From DASWIV01 sp036397475 (lineage in GTDB: Bacteria; JAJVIF01; JAPKYR01), in NCBI GenBank assembly GCA_036397475.1, contig DASWIV010000254.1, positions 1 to 10,569 on the forward strand: a stretch of 10,569 nucleotides of DNA. Reading direction: 5' to 3'. The notes under the pieces are model-generated. The model saw only the letters and a list, made by a program, of their open reading frames with translations, searched no databases and was not told the DNA's origin. Shown here one piece after another: positions 1 to 5,407 of this stretch; within the stretch, counting starts at the first letter, position 1; each line of letters begins with the position of its first letter. A program made the translations under genes and the position numbers.

Positions 1-38
1 AAAGAAGCACCAGAAGTCTTTGGCCAAGGATAAGAATG

Positions 39-56
39 GTTTCCGCATGCGGAAAC
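39..56. repeat. Perfect 18-bp palindrome near the left edge
   Basis: GTTTCCGCATGCGGAAAC is its own exact reverse complement. It lies five bases before the terminator hairpin. It may be a protein-binding site or the 3' end of a gene that began outside the window. None of the three plus-strand frames here can be recognised: they stop at 31-33, 58-60 and 83-85. Confidence 0.5.
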
Positions 57-60
57 GAAT

Positions 61-93
61 AGCCCCCCTCGCGAAGGGGGGCTAGTCATTTTT
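61..93 (+). terminator. Rho-independent terminator (plus strand)
   Basis: A 9-bp perfect stem (AGCCCCCCT / AGGGGGGCT) closes a 5-nt loop and is followed by AGTCATTTTT, so it reads as a plus-strand terminator. The minus-strand side has no T-run. It probably ends a plus-strand gene whose end lies within 1-60 or just outside the window. Bases 94-140 show no gene. Confidence 0.75.
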
Positions 94-140
94 AGATATT
101 ATCCAGAGTAACAATTATTTGGGATTGCATCGATTGCCTT

Positions 141-186
141 AAAAAACCAGCGGCAGCAGACTTGACTACTTTTGCTCCGCTGCCGC
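141..186 (-). terminator. Terminator of the leftward metal operon
   Basis: Read on the minus strand, GCGGCAGC (186-179) pairs with GCTGCCGC (157-150) around a 21-nt loop and is followed by TGG and six T's (146-141). It lies about 110 nt beyond the stop of the last leftward gene. The stretch 187-297 between them shows no convincing gene. Confidence 0.7.
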
Positions 187-297
187 GTTACATTTTACAG
201 AGATTCTCAATTTTACCAGTTCTTAATATTACTTCACCTCCGGAATTATTCAATTAAGGTGCAAGCTCGTTTCTCATCACTGCCTAATAATCTTATG

Positions 298-708
298 TTA
301 TTCAACCACCTCCTCATTGTCGGCATCGTGGCAACTGGACACTTCCCTGGAATCATCGTTATCCAGCATTGGACAGGAATGCCCATCGCCATCATCCGAT
401 CCCATCATGTGATGTCCGCCGGAACCGTGACGCGACGCCATATCGCCATGCATCATCTTCATGCATCCTTCCATGGACTCTCCCATCGGACAGGTGTACG
501 TCCCATCCTCGTTCGCCATCATGTCGATACATGCCTCGGGCATATCCTCAATTGATACAGTGCCATCCTCGAGCATAGGGCAATCGATGGTAGCCACATT
601 GCCGTTATCAGATTTGTCGCGGGAGTTTTCCGCCGCCCATGCCGCCCCGGCAACTAAAAGCAGGACCACCAGGGGGATTGCGAATAGGGTTAATTTTGAT
701 CGTTTCAT
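298..708 (-). CDS. Secreted Cys/Met/His-rich protein with three CPM...C units (putative metal buffer)
   Basis: This 136-residue protein is probably exported. Residues 1-26 form a Sec signal peptide: a basic MKRSK start, a hydrophobic core and an AWA-A cleavage site, with no lipobox cysteine. The mature part has three similar units: C43-P-M...C60-I-D-M-M, C73-P-M...C82-M-K-M-M and C112-P-M...C126. Between the last two is a stretch dense in His, Met and Gly around residues 87-92 and 99-102, and Asp/Glu is abundant. Cys-Pro-Met, Met-Met and His clusters suggest binding of soft metals such as Cu(I). I recognise no named family, so the function is inferred from composition and context. The start at 708 was chosen over an in-frame ATG at 786 because TAAGGAGAG sits just upstream of it and a signal peptide follows. 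That site overlaps the stop of the preceding gene, which suggests translational coupling. It is the last gene of the leftward repressor operon. Confidence 0.8.
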   Translation of the reverse strand: MKRSKLTLFAIPLVVLLLVAGAAWAAENSRDKSDNGNVATIDCPMLEDGTVSIEDMPEACIDMMANEDGTYTCPMGESMEGCMKMMHGDMASRHGSGGHHMMGSDDGDGHSCPMLDNDDSREVSSCHDADNEEVVE

Positions 709-718
709 GATTCTCTCC

Positions 719-928
719 TTATATTCGAATTCGGGCAGATATTCGGTTTTGTGCCTGCCCTGAATTGTGATCATGTCTGTTTTCATTTAGAAAATGCCCT
801 GTAACATCCTCATGTTGATGATTCACTATTTCATCCTCAGGAATCTCCACAAGAGGATCTCCATAGTACGGGCAAATGTCCTTATAGGAATATGAGTGCA
901 CGTGGGGATGGTCAGGACAATAAAGCAT
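719..928 (-). CDS. His-rich, degenerate HMBD-like protein or C-terminal part of an amber-split protein
   Basis: The 69-residue frame begins with C4-P-D-H-P...C19-P-Y-Y-G, matching the heavy-metal-binding domain (HMBD) pattern CPMHP...CPxCG found in the ATPase across the control region. The third cysteine is Tyr here and the Met after Gly is Asp, so the site is degenerate. A His-rich tail follows (H37, H39, H45, H52, H54). The frame is the same as that of the 53-residue membrane segment upstream (stop at 961-959), with no frameshift between them. It may therefore be the C-terminal half of one protein interrupted by TAG. Independent initiation at 928 is possible, but the ribosome site is weak: only a GGA about 9 nt upstream. 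The stop overlaps the Shine-Dalgarno sequence of the next gene, as expected for a native operon gene end. The HMBD resemblance is seen by eye; a role in metal binding is inferred. Confidence 0.6.
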   Translation of the reverse strand: MLYCPDHPHVHSYSYKDICPYYGDPLVEIPEDEIVNHQHEDVTGHFLNENRHDHNSGQAQNRISARIRI

Positions 929-958
929 TTCTTCCGATCCATCAGAATTCGGATTCTG

Positions 959-1120
959 CTAGAGGAAAATTACTTCCCCGTTGTATTCATCCTGAAGTTG
1001 GCCGGGATCCGGGCTTTGAGCGGATGTTCTGGTATGTCCATAGCCTATGAACAATGTAAGCGCAACAAGGGATATAAAGATGATTATTGACACTGTAATC
1101 GCTAACTTCTTCACGCTCAT
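959..1120 (-). CDS. Short membrane-anchored protein ending at an in-frame amber codon
   Basis: The 53-residue product starts MSVKK and has one hydrophobic span at about residues 6-27, an uncleaved anchor or signal. A polar linker then runs to an abrupt hydrophobic end (GEVIFL) at a TAG codon (961-959). The start at 1120 is well supported: AGGAGG lies just upstream, and the ATG follows the repressor's TGA after one base (TGA-T-ATG), so the two genes are coupled. A longer in-frame start at 1150 would lie inside the repressor gene and is less likely. Past the TAG the same frame continues with a polar linker straight into the HMBD-like segment described at 719-928. The full reading would be about 133 residues: an anchor plus an extracytoplasmic metal-binding head. 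It may be a recent nonsense mutation, a sequencing error, or two genuinely separate peptides. Confidence 0.6.
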   Translation of the reverse strand: MSVKKLAITVSIIIFISLVALTLFIGYGHTRTSAQSPDPGQLQDEYNGEVIFL

Positions 1121-1121
1121 A

Positions 1122-1538
1122 TCAATCAACCTCCTGTGAATTCTCCTCAATCAGTTCCTTTAGTTTATTCAGCAGATCCCGGTCACCGCTGACCTTGTCC
1201 ACGAACGACGAAATAGTCGAAGCAGAGGACATTTCCAGAAGTTCTTTTACCAGCGGATCCGCAATTTTTTTCGTGTATTCTGATTTACTTATCTTTGGCT
1301 GATAATGGCAGAACTTTCCTTTTTTGGTTTTTTTGACCAGCCCCTTACCTGCCAGCCGCTCGAGTACAGTTAATACCGTGTTATGGCTGACTTTTTTCGC
1401 TTCTCCGATATTCTTTGCCAGTTCGACACCCGACGAATCGCCCCCGCTCCAGAGAACTTCCATTACCGAACGCTCCAATTCTCCAAGAGCGAGGGCGGTT
1501 CGCGCGTGTTGAGAGGTATATGTAAAGGATTTATCCAT
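1122..1538 (-). CDS. BlaI/MecI/CopY-family transcriptional repressor
   Basis: This 138-residue protein matches the penicillinase-repressor/CopY family. It has an N-terminal winged helix (about residues 17-78, with LGELERSVMEVLW, then VSHNTVLTVLERLAGKGLV and KKGKFCHYQP) and a helical dimerisation tail with the family's EYTKKIADPLVKELL-type segment. BlaI and MecI respond to beta-lactams through proteolysis; CopY proteins respond to copper. The context here, a copper-type ATPase and metal-binding proteins, favours a metal role. The C-terminal CxCxxxxCxC motif of classical enterococcal CopY is absent, and the only cysteine is C77. The sensing mechanism is therefore unclear, and no BlaR1-type sensor-protease is in the window. 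AAGGAG upstream supports the start. Three inverted repeats lie directly upstream, so autoregulation together with the divergent ATPase gene is likely. The regulated ligand is inferred. Confidence 0.85.
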   Translation of the reverse strand: MDKSFTYTSQHARTALALGELERSVMEVLWSGGDSSGVELAKNIGEAKKVSHNTVLTVLERLAGKGLVKKTKKGKFCHYQPKISKSEYTKKIADPLVKELLEMSSASTISSFVDKVSGDRDLLNKLKELIEENSQEVD

Positions 1539-1553
1539 TATCCGGCTCCTTAA

Positions 1554-1572
1554 ATTCTACAAGCTGTAGAAT
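1554..1572. promoter_or_regulatory. Operator 1 for the BlaI/CopY-type repressor
   Basis: The inverted repeat ATTCTAC-AAGCT-GTAGAAT has 7-bp arms. It is nearest the repressor start codon and partly overlaps the repressor's leader, consistent with autoregulation. Assignment to this repressor rests on family habit (dyads containing TAC...GTA) and on the two sister copies. Confidence 0.75.
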
Positions 1573-1575
1573 ATG

Positions 1576-1604
1576 TTCACTTTCTACGAGTCGTAGAATA
1601 TAAA
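1576..1604 (+). promoter_or_regulatory. Candidate rightward promoter for the ATPase gene
   Basis: TTCACT (1576-1581) and TATAAA (1599-1604) are separated by 17 bp, and that spacer is exactly operator 2. The third operator would then sit at the transcription start. Repressor bound there should exclude RNA polymerase. The -35 match is weak, so this is a proposal. Confidence 0.4.
1582..1598. promoter_or_regulatory. Operator 2 for the BlaI/CopY-type repressor
   Basis: TTCTACGA-G-TCGTAGAA is a perfect palindrome about a central G and the most symmetric of the three copies. Its centre is 27 bp from operator 1 and 28 bp from operator 3. Confidence 0.75.
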
Positions 1605-1609
1605 GGACA

Positions 1610-1626
1610 TTCTACCACTTGTAGAA
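1610..1626. promoter_or_regulatory. Operator 3 for the BlaI/CopY-type repressor
   Basis: TTCTAC-CACTT-GTAGAA has 6-bp arms with the same five-base centre length as its sisters. It lies nearest the ATPase gene, where it could cover the start of the rightward transcript. Confidence 0.72.
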
Positions 1627-1675
1627 CAAAAATGGTAAAATGGTTATATCACGGGAAATAACTGGACAGAAAAAA

Positions 1676-4048
1676 ATGAACCACCAGCATGGAGATCACC
1701 ATCATTACAATCCTGAATCGGACCTGCGATCAGGATCCACTCACACAGATCCAATATGCGGCATGACTGTCGATTCATCTACACCATACAGGTATTCATC
1801 GAATGGCGATGAAGTTCTCTTCTGCAGTGAACACTGCATGAACAAATACACTAGGGATGTAACTATTTTGGATCACGCTAAGCAGGATCCAGCGGAGGCT
1901 AGCTCCCTGGATAGTGCTGAAAGAGATAGTAATATCACTTACACATGTCCGATGCACCCCGAGGTCATCAGCGATAAGCCTGGCGACTGCCCCAAGTGCG
2001 GAATGGCGCTTGAACCTGTTACTGCGACACTTGAAGAGCCTGAGAACGCGGAGCTTTTGGATATGCAGAAGCGGTTCTGGACAAGCCTTTGGTTCACAAT
2101 CCCGGTGTTCATTCTCGCGATGGGGCACATAATTCCGGGCAAACCTCTTGAGAGAGTATTCGACAGTACAGTCCTCCGATTCCTTGAATTGATTCTGTCC
2201 TCCCCAGTGGTTTTATATGGCGGTCTTCCATTTTTTATCAAGGCATGGAAATCGGTTAAGTTTCGATGCCCTAACATGTTCACGCTGATAGGCCTCGGGG
2301 TTGCTGCGGCATATGGATTTAGTGTTGTGGCGATCCTACTTCCACGTATTTTCCCCGATTCGTTCAAAAATGAGCACGGACAGGTAGGAATTTATTTTGA
2401 AGCCGCTGCTGTAATTGTGACGCTTGTTTTGCTCGGTCAGGTTGTTGAGCTTAGAGCGAGGAGCCAGACCAGTTCCGCGATAAAAGCCCTGCTTGGCCTT
2501 GCTCCAAAAGAAGCACGTGTAATCAGGGACGATGGGTCGGAAGAGGATATCCCGGTTGAGCATGTAAAAGTCGGCGACAAAATCAGAATCCGTCCCGGTG
2601 AAAAGGTTCCTGTTGACGGAAAAGTAATTGAGGGAGAAAGCTCGGTCGATGAATCCATGGTCACCGGCGAACCGATCCCGGTTGAGAAATCGGCTGGCAG
2701 CCACCTGATAGGCGCGACAATTAACGCAACCGGATCACTGATTATGGAAACCGAAAAAGTGGGATCAGATACGATGCTGTCGCGAATCGTCCATATGGTC
2801 AGCGATGCACAGAGAAGCCGTGCACCGATTCAAAAACTTGCCGATATTGTCTCTGCCTGGTTTGTCCCATCAGTAATAATTATTTCGATAATCACTTTCA
2901 TCATATGGGCTATATTCGGACCGGCGCCAGCCTACGCTTACGCGCTGATTAACGCTATCGCGGTCCTGATTATCGCGTGTCCATGTGCTCTCGGATTGGC
3001 CACTCCCATGTCCATCATGGTAGCCACCGGAAAAGGCGCTTCACTGGGAGTGTTATTCAAAGATGCTGAAGCGATTGAAGTTCTGAGAAAAATAGACACC
3101 CTGGTAGTCGATAAAACGGGAACCTTAACCGAAGGAAAACCGAAATTATCACAGGTTGTTCCATTGAACGGATATGATGAAGCCGACGTACTTAAGCTGG
3201 TGGCAAGCCTGGAAAAAGGAAGCGAGCACCCTCTGGCTACAGCGATAGTTGATGGAGCGAAATCAAGGCAGATTAACTTGTCCAAACCATTGGATTTCAA
3301 ATCCACTACTGGAAAGGGCATCGAAGGAACGGTCGATGGGAAAAAGGTCAGGATTGGCAATCGACGATTCCTTTCTGAATCGGGAGTAGATACTGAAATC
3401 ATATCTGTTGAAGCGGACAAGCTTAGGGATGACGGCCAGACTGTCATGTTTGTAGCAATCGACAATAAAGCAGCTGGGCTTATCGGTGTCGCGGATCCGA
3501 TAAAGGAAACCACACCTGAGGCAATCTCCAACCTTCAACGACACGGTATTACCGTTGTCATGCTTACTGGTGACAACAAAAAAACCGCTGAAGTAGTAGG
3601 CAGGAAAATCGGAATCGATGACGTAATCGCCGATGTTCTTCCGGACCAGAAAGCTGAAAAAATAAAAAGCCTCCAGGCAGATGGCAAGATGGTCGCGATG
3701 GCAGGAGATGGAATAAACGACGCTCCGGCTCTAGCGCAGGCGCATGTTGGTATAGCTATGGGTACAGGTACCGACGTTGCCATTGAAAGTGCCGGAGTAA
3801 CACTTGTGAAAGGTGATCTCCAGGCCATTGTCAGGGCACGGAAGCTGTCGGAAGCGACCATATCGAATATAAAACAAAATCTGTTTTTCGCTTTTATTTA
3901 TAATGCGTTAGGTGTACCGATTGCAGCTGGAATACTTTATCCGGTATTTGGAATCCTGTTGAGTCCGATTTTCGCCGCAGCAGCGATGAGTTTCAGCTCA
4001 GTGTCGGTAATCGGAAACGCGCTCAGGTTAAGAAACTTTAAGGCATGA
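1676..4048 (+). CDS. copA: Cu(I)-type P1B ATPase with YHS and HMBD metal-binding N-terminus
   Basis: This is a 790-residue inner-membrane pump that would export monovalent copper (possibly silver) using ATP. Numbered from the ATG at 1676, it begins with a His-rich leader (MNHQHGDHHH). A YHS/TRASH-like site follows (DPICGM with C28, FCSEHC with C50 and C54), then an HMBD (CPMHP with C91, CPKCGM with C105 and C108). These replace the usual HMA domains. The core has all landmarks: TGEP (330-333), CPC (435-437), phosphorylated Asp in DKTGT (479-483), the SEHP histidine (518) and GDGIND (677-682). YN at 742-743 and MSFSS at 771-775 in the last two spans are the residues typical of Cu(I) (P1B-1) pumps, which argues against Zn/Cd specificity. 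An earlier in-frame ATG at 1640 has no ribosome site; 1676 is preceded only by a modest GGACAG. The gene is divergent from the repressor, with three operators between them. The catalytic frame looks intact. Confidence 0.93.
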   Translation: MNHQHGDHHHYNPESDLRSGSTHTDPICGMTVDSSTPYRYSSNGDEVLFCSEHCMNKYTRDVTILDHAKQDPAEASSLDSAERDSNITYTCPMHPEVISDKPGDCPKCGMALEPVTATLEEPENAELLDMQKRFWTSLWFTIPVFILAMGHIIPGKPLERVFDSTVLRFLELILSSPVVLYGGLPFFIKAWKSVKFRCPNMFTLIGLGVAAAYGFSVVAILLPRIFPDSFKNEHGQVGIYFEAAAVIVTLVLLGQVVELRARSQTSSAIKALLGLAPKEARVIRDDGSEEDIPVEHVKVGDKIRIRPGEKVPVDGKVIEGESSVDESMVTGEPIPVEKSAGSHLIGATINATGSLIMETEKVGSDTMLSRIVHMVSDAQRSRAPIQKLADIVSAWFVPSVIIISIITFIIWAIFGPAPAYAYALINAIAVLIIACPCALGLATPMSIMVATGKGASLGVLFKDAEAIEVLRKIDTLVVDKTGTLTEGKPKLSQVVPLNGYDEADVLKLVASLEKGSEHPLATAIVDGAKSRQINLSKPLDFKSTTGKGIEGTVDGKKVRIGNRRFLSESGVDTEIISVEADKLRDDGQTVMFVAIDNKAAGLIGVADPIKETTPEAISNLQRHGITVVMLTGDNKKTAEVVGRKIGIDDVIADVLPDQKAEKIKSLQADGKMVAMAGDGINDAPALAQAHVGIAMGTGTDVAIESAGVTLVKGDLQAIVRARKLSEATISNIKQNLFFAFIYNALGVPIAAGILYPVFGILLSPIFAAAAMSFSSVSVIGNALRLRNFKA

Positions 4049-4061
4049 AAGGAGAATGAAA

Positions 4062-4214
4062 ATGCATTACATGAATAGTTACTGGCATTACGGATGGAGC
4101 TGCCTGGCGTGGATTGTATTGGCTGCGTTCCTGATCTGGACAATCGCGGATATGGTCATCAGCTCCAGGAAGAATAGAAATCCTGATGCTTCACAACAGG
4201 AAGGATCGAACTAA
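4062..4214 (+). CDS. 50-residue single-span membrane protein downstream of copA
   Basis: This small gene has a good ribosome site: AAAGGAG at 4048-4054, overlapping the ATPase stop, 7 nt before the ATG. An ATG two codons earlier (4056) is too close to that site. The product opens with a Tyr/Trp/His/Met-rich segment (MHYMNSYWHYGW) and has one hydrophobic span at about residues 14-34. It ends in a basic, then polar tail. Small Met/Trp/His-rich membrane peptides are common beside copper ATPases, and this may be an accessory or modulator of the pump. I do not recognise a named family. A 13-nt gap and the overlapping ribosome site indicate co-transcription and translational coupling with copA. Confidence 0.7.
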   Translation: MHYMNSYWHYGWSCLAWIVLAAFLIWTIADMVISSRKNRNPDASQQEGSN

Positions 4215-4543
4215 CCAAGATTCCTGAATGCAACCAGGTACTTGAGAAAGCGATGGAATCCCTTGTACCGGGAGGACGGCTTGTTCTGCTTGAGCTGGGA
4301 TTGGAAGATTCCTGACCATCCTGGTTTCGATCTTTGGTCTGTTCGGTGATCAAGCCCTTTGGATGCACGGAAGAATGGGTCGAGCGCTGTCCGTGGGAAA
4401 CCATTCCGGAAAATATGTATGAAATACTGACAGACGTTAGTACGACCAAATATTTCCTGGGTACGACTTACATTATTCATGGTATGAAACCGAATAAAAC
4501 AGACTCAAAAAATACAAATGACTTGACCTTGCAGCGGCTGTAA
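4211..4543 (+). pseudogene. Decayed C-terminal fragment of a SAM-dependent methyltransferase
   Basis: One frame reads VLEKAMESLVPGGRLVLLELG, then hits a TGA at 4313-4315. It continues in the same frame with KPFG, RPWE-like CPWETI and FLGTTYIIHGMKP, ending at TAA 4541-4543. The PGGRLVLLE strand and the F-x-G-T-x-Y C-terminal pattern are typical of UbiE-like class I methyltransferases. The N-terminal half with the SAM-binding GxGxG motif is missing, no start codon with a ribosome site is visible, and the 5' end abuts the small membrane gene. This is best read as a truncated remnant with a premature stop. The piece after the TGA could be translated from a TTG at 4334, but nothing supports that. 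Its 3' end runs into the MerR-type operator. The family call is by eye. Confidence 0.6.
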
Positions 4544-4553
4544 GGTGTAAATT
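4523..4553 (+). promoter_or_regulatory. MerR-type promoter with stretched 19-bp spacer
   Basis: TTGACC (4523-4528) and TAAATT (4548-4553) are 19 bp apart. This is the over-long spacing that MerR-family activators correct by DNA distortion. The spacer holds the dyad at 4526-4546. The expected start point lies around 4559-4561, directly at the ATG of the MerR gene, so the transcript would have essentially no leader. Confidence 0.75.
4526..4546. promoter_or_regulatory. MerR-family operator dyad
   Basis: ACCTTGCAGC-G-GCTGTAAGGT: the 10-base arms match at nine of ten positions. ACCTT...AAGGT ends overlapping the -35 box are characteristic of CueR/ZntR/MerR-class operators. It is positioned for autoregulation of the gene beginning at 4561. 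Confidence 0.75.
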
Positions 4554-4560
4554 AAATATT

Positions 4561-4989
4561 ATGAATCGTTCGAAAAGAGACACATTCTACTCAATCGGTC
4601 AGATCGCAAAGATCTCTGGTGTGAATCCTGGCGCTATCAGGTATTATGAAAAATACGGCCTGATCTCCAAGCCTTCCAGGTCAAAGTCCGGTTACCGGAT
4701 GTTTAATACCGTAGCGCTGGAAGAAATAAAGTTTATCAAGTCTTCAAGGGAAATAGGCTTTACACTCGATGAGATAAGGGAATTAATGGAATTAGGGTCT
4801 AATGAATCCGGCGACTGCGCAGAGATTCGTAAGAAAGCGCAGGGCAAGCTTGATGAAGTAAGGATACGTCTCGATATGCTTAGGGAGTTAGAAGCCAGGC
4901 TGGGAAACCTTATCGGAAAATGTAACAGTCAAAACCTGGTTTCGGATTGCCCTATCTTGGAAGCTCTCCAATCGGGAGCCAGAATATAA
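4561..4989 (+). CDS. MerR-family metal-responsive regulator with Hg-MerR cysteine spacing
   Basis: This 142-residue regulator has an N-terminal winged helix (about residues 8-76: YSIGQIAKISGVNPGAIRYYEKYGLI, then GYRMF, EIKFIKSSREIGFTLDEIREL). A long dimerisation helix follows (about 84-118), then a short metal loop. Cysteines 86, 121 and 130 are spaced 35 and 9 residues apart. That is the spacing of the three Hg(II) ligands in classical MerR (82, 117 and 126 in Tn501 MerR). CueR-type regulators instead use two cysteines in a short loop. Hg(II) or another thiophilic divalent ion such as Pb or Cd is the likely inducer. There is no Shine-Dalgarno before the ATG, and the MerR-type promoter predicts a start point at or beside the ATG, so a leaderless mRNA is likely. 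It is followed 22 nt downstream by a thioredoxin-like gene, presumably in the same activated operon. I leave the symbol blank because no mer genes accompany it. Confidence 0.85.
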   Translation: MNRSKRDTFYSIGQIAKISGVNPGAIRYYEKYGLISKPSRSKSGYRMFNTVALEEIKFIKSSREIGFTLDEIRELMELGSNESGDCAEIRKKAQGKLDEVRIRLDMLRELEARLGNLIGKCNSQNLVSDCPILEALQSGARI

Positions 4990-5011
4990 ATTCTTTTATA
5001 AGGAGACAAAA

Positions 5012-5278
5012 ATGAGTAAGCGAAAAGTACAGTTGTATTCAGCTGGATGTCCAATCTGTGAGAAAGCAATTGAAGATGTCAAGAGCATTTTGAACCCAGA
5101 TTGCGACCTGGAAATTCTCGATACTAATAATCCCGAGGTTGCGAATCAGGCAGTTAGTCTGGGTGTCAACACAGTCCCAGCCACAGTCGTGGATGGCGTG
5201 CTGGCTGACTGCTGCAATAATTCTGGAGTAGATATCCTTACGCTTAAGTCACTGGGTATCGGAAAAGATGATGGATAG
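5012..5278 (+). CDS. Thioredoxin/glutaredoxin-like protein with CPIC and CC motifs
   Basis: This 88-residue protein has a thioredoxin-fold pattern. A beta strand (KVQLYSAG) leads into the C13-P-I-C16 redox motif, then a helix, a second strand (CDLEILD) and the cis-proline loop TVPATVV (P56). It has no signal peptide, so it should be cytoplasmic. Unusually it has an adjacent cysteine pair, C67-C68 (LADCC), just after the cis-Pro strand, plus C31. Vicinal thiols near a CxxC site suggest metal-thiol chemistry or relay, for example capturing Hg(II) or reducing metal-damaged thiols; that role is inferred. AAGGAG at 5000-5005 supports the start. It follows the MerR regulator and probably shares its transcript. 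No clear terminator follows: bases 5279-5392 are AT-rich and show only a weak CTTTATAAAG palindrome. Confidence 0.8.
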   Translation: MSKRKVQLYSAGCPICEKAIEDVKSILNPDCDLEILDTNNPEVANQAVSLGVNTVPATVVDGVLADCCNNSGVDILTLKSLGIGKDDG

Positions 5279-5407
5279 CCTGTGCGGCTTTATAAAGATG
5301 GCAATTTTTAAATAATTATTTCCTCTTCTATTTTATCTTATCTTATGGTAATTTAATCCTCCTGACTTGTATCCCCAAATTCAGTACTGACCTTGAGGAG
5401 GTCGGAT

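Noticed and set aside
2..85. A Lys/Arg-rich plus-strand tail in frame 2 that could be a ribosomal-protein C-terminus.
   Set aside because: It reads through the entire terminator stem and matches no family I recognise. The true gene end cannot be decided from 60 bases.
121..132. The 12-mer GGGATTGCATCG also occurs near 8869.
   Set aside because: A few shared 12-mers are expected by chance in 10 kb, and the flanks do not match.
172..578. Plus-strand open frames opposite the secreted CPM-rich gene.
   Set aside because: They are antisense to a gene with a signal peptide and a strong ribosome site, and have no coherent domain.
1796..4143. Several long minus-strand open frames under copA.
   Set aside because: copA carries every catalytic motif of its family in frame; the antisense products show no motifs and no ribosome sites.
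719..4543. Genome-wide recoding of stop codons, suggested by in-frame TAG (959-961) and TGA (4313-4315).
   Set aside because: TAG properly ends the thioredoxin-like gene at 5276-5278, and TGA properly ends copA, the BlaI-type repressor and the Cys-rich gene. Local mutation or error is simpler.
4561..5278. A full mercury-resistance (mer) operon.
   Set aside because: No mercuric reductase, transporter or periplasmic Hg-binding gene follows; the next gene is an unrelated lipoprotein.
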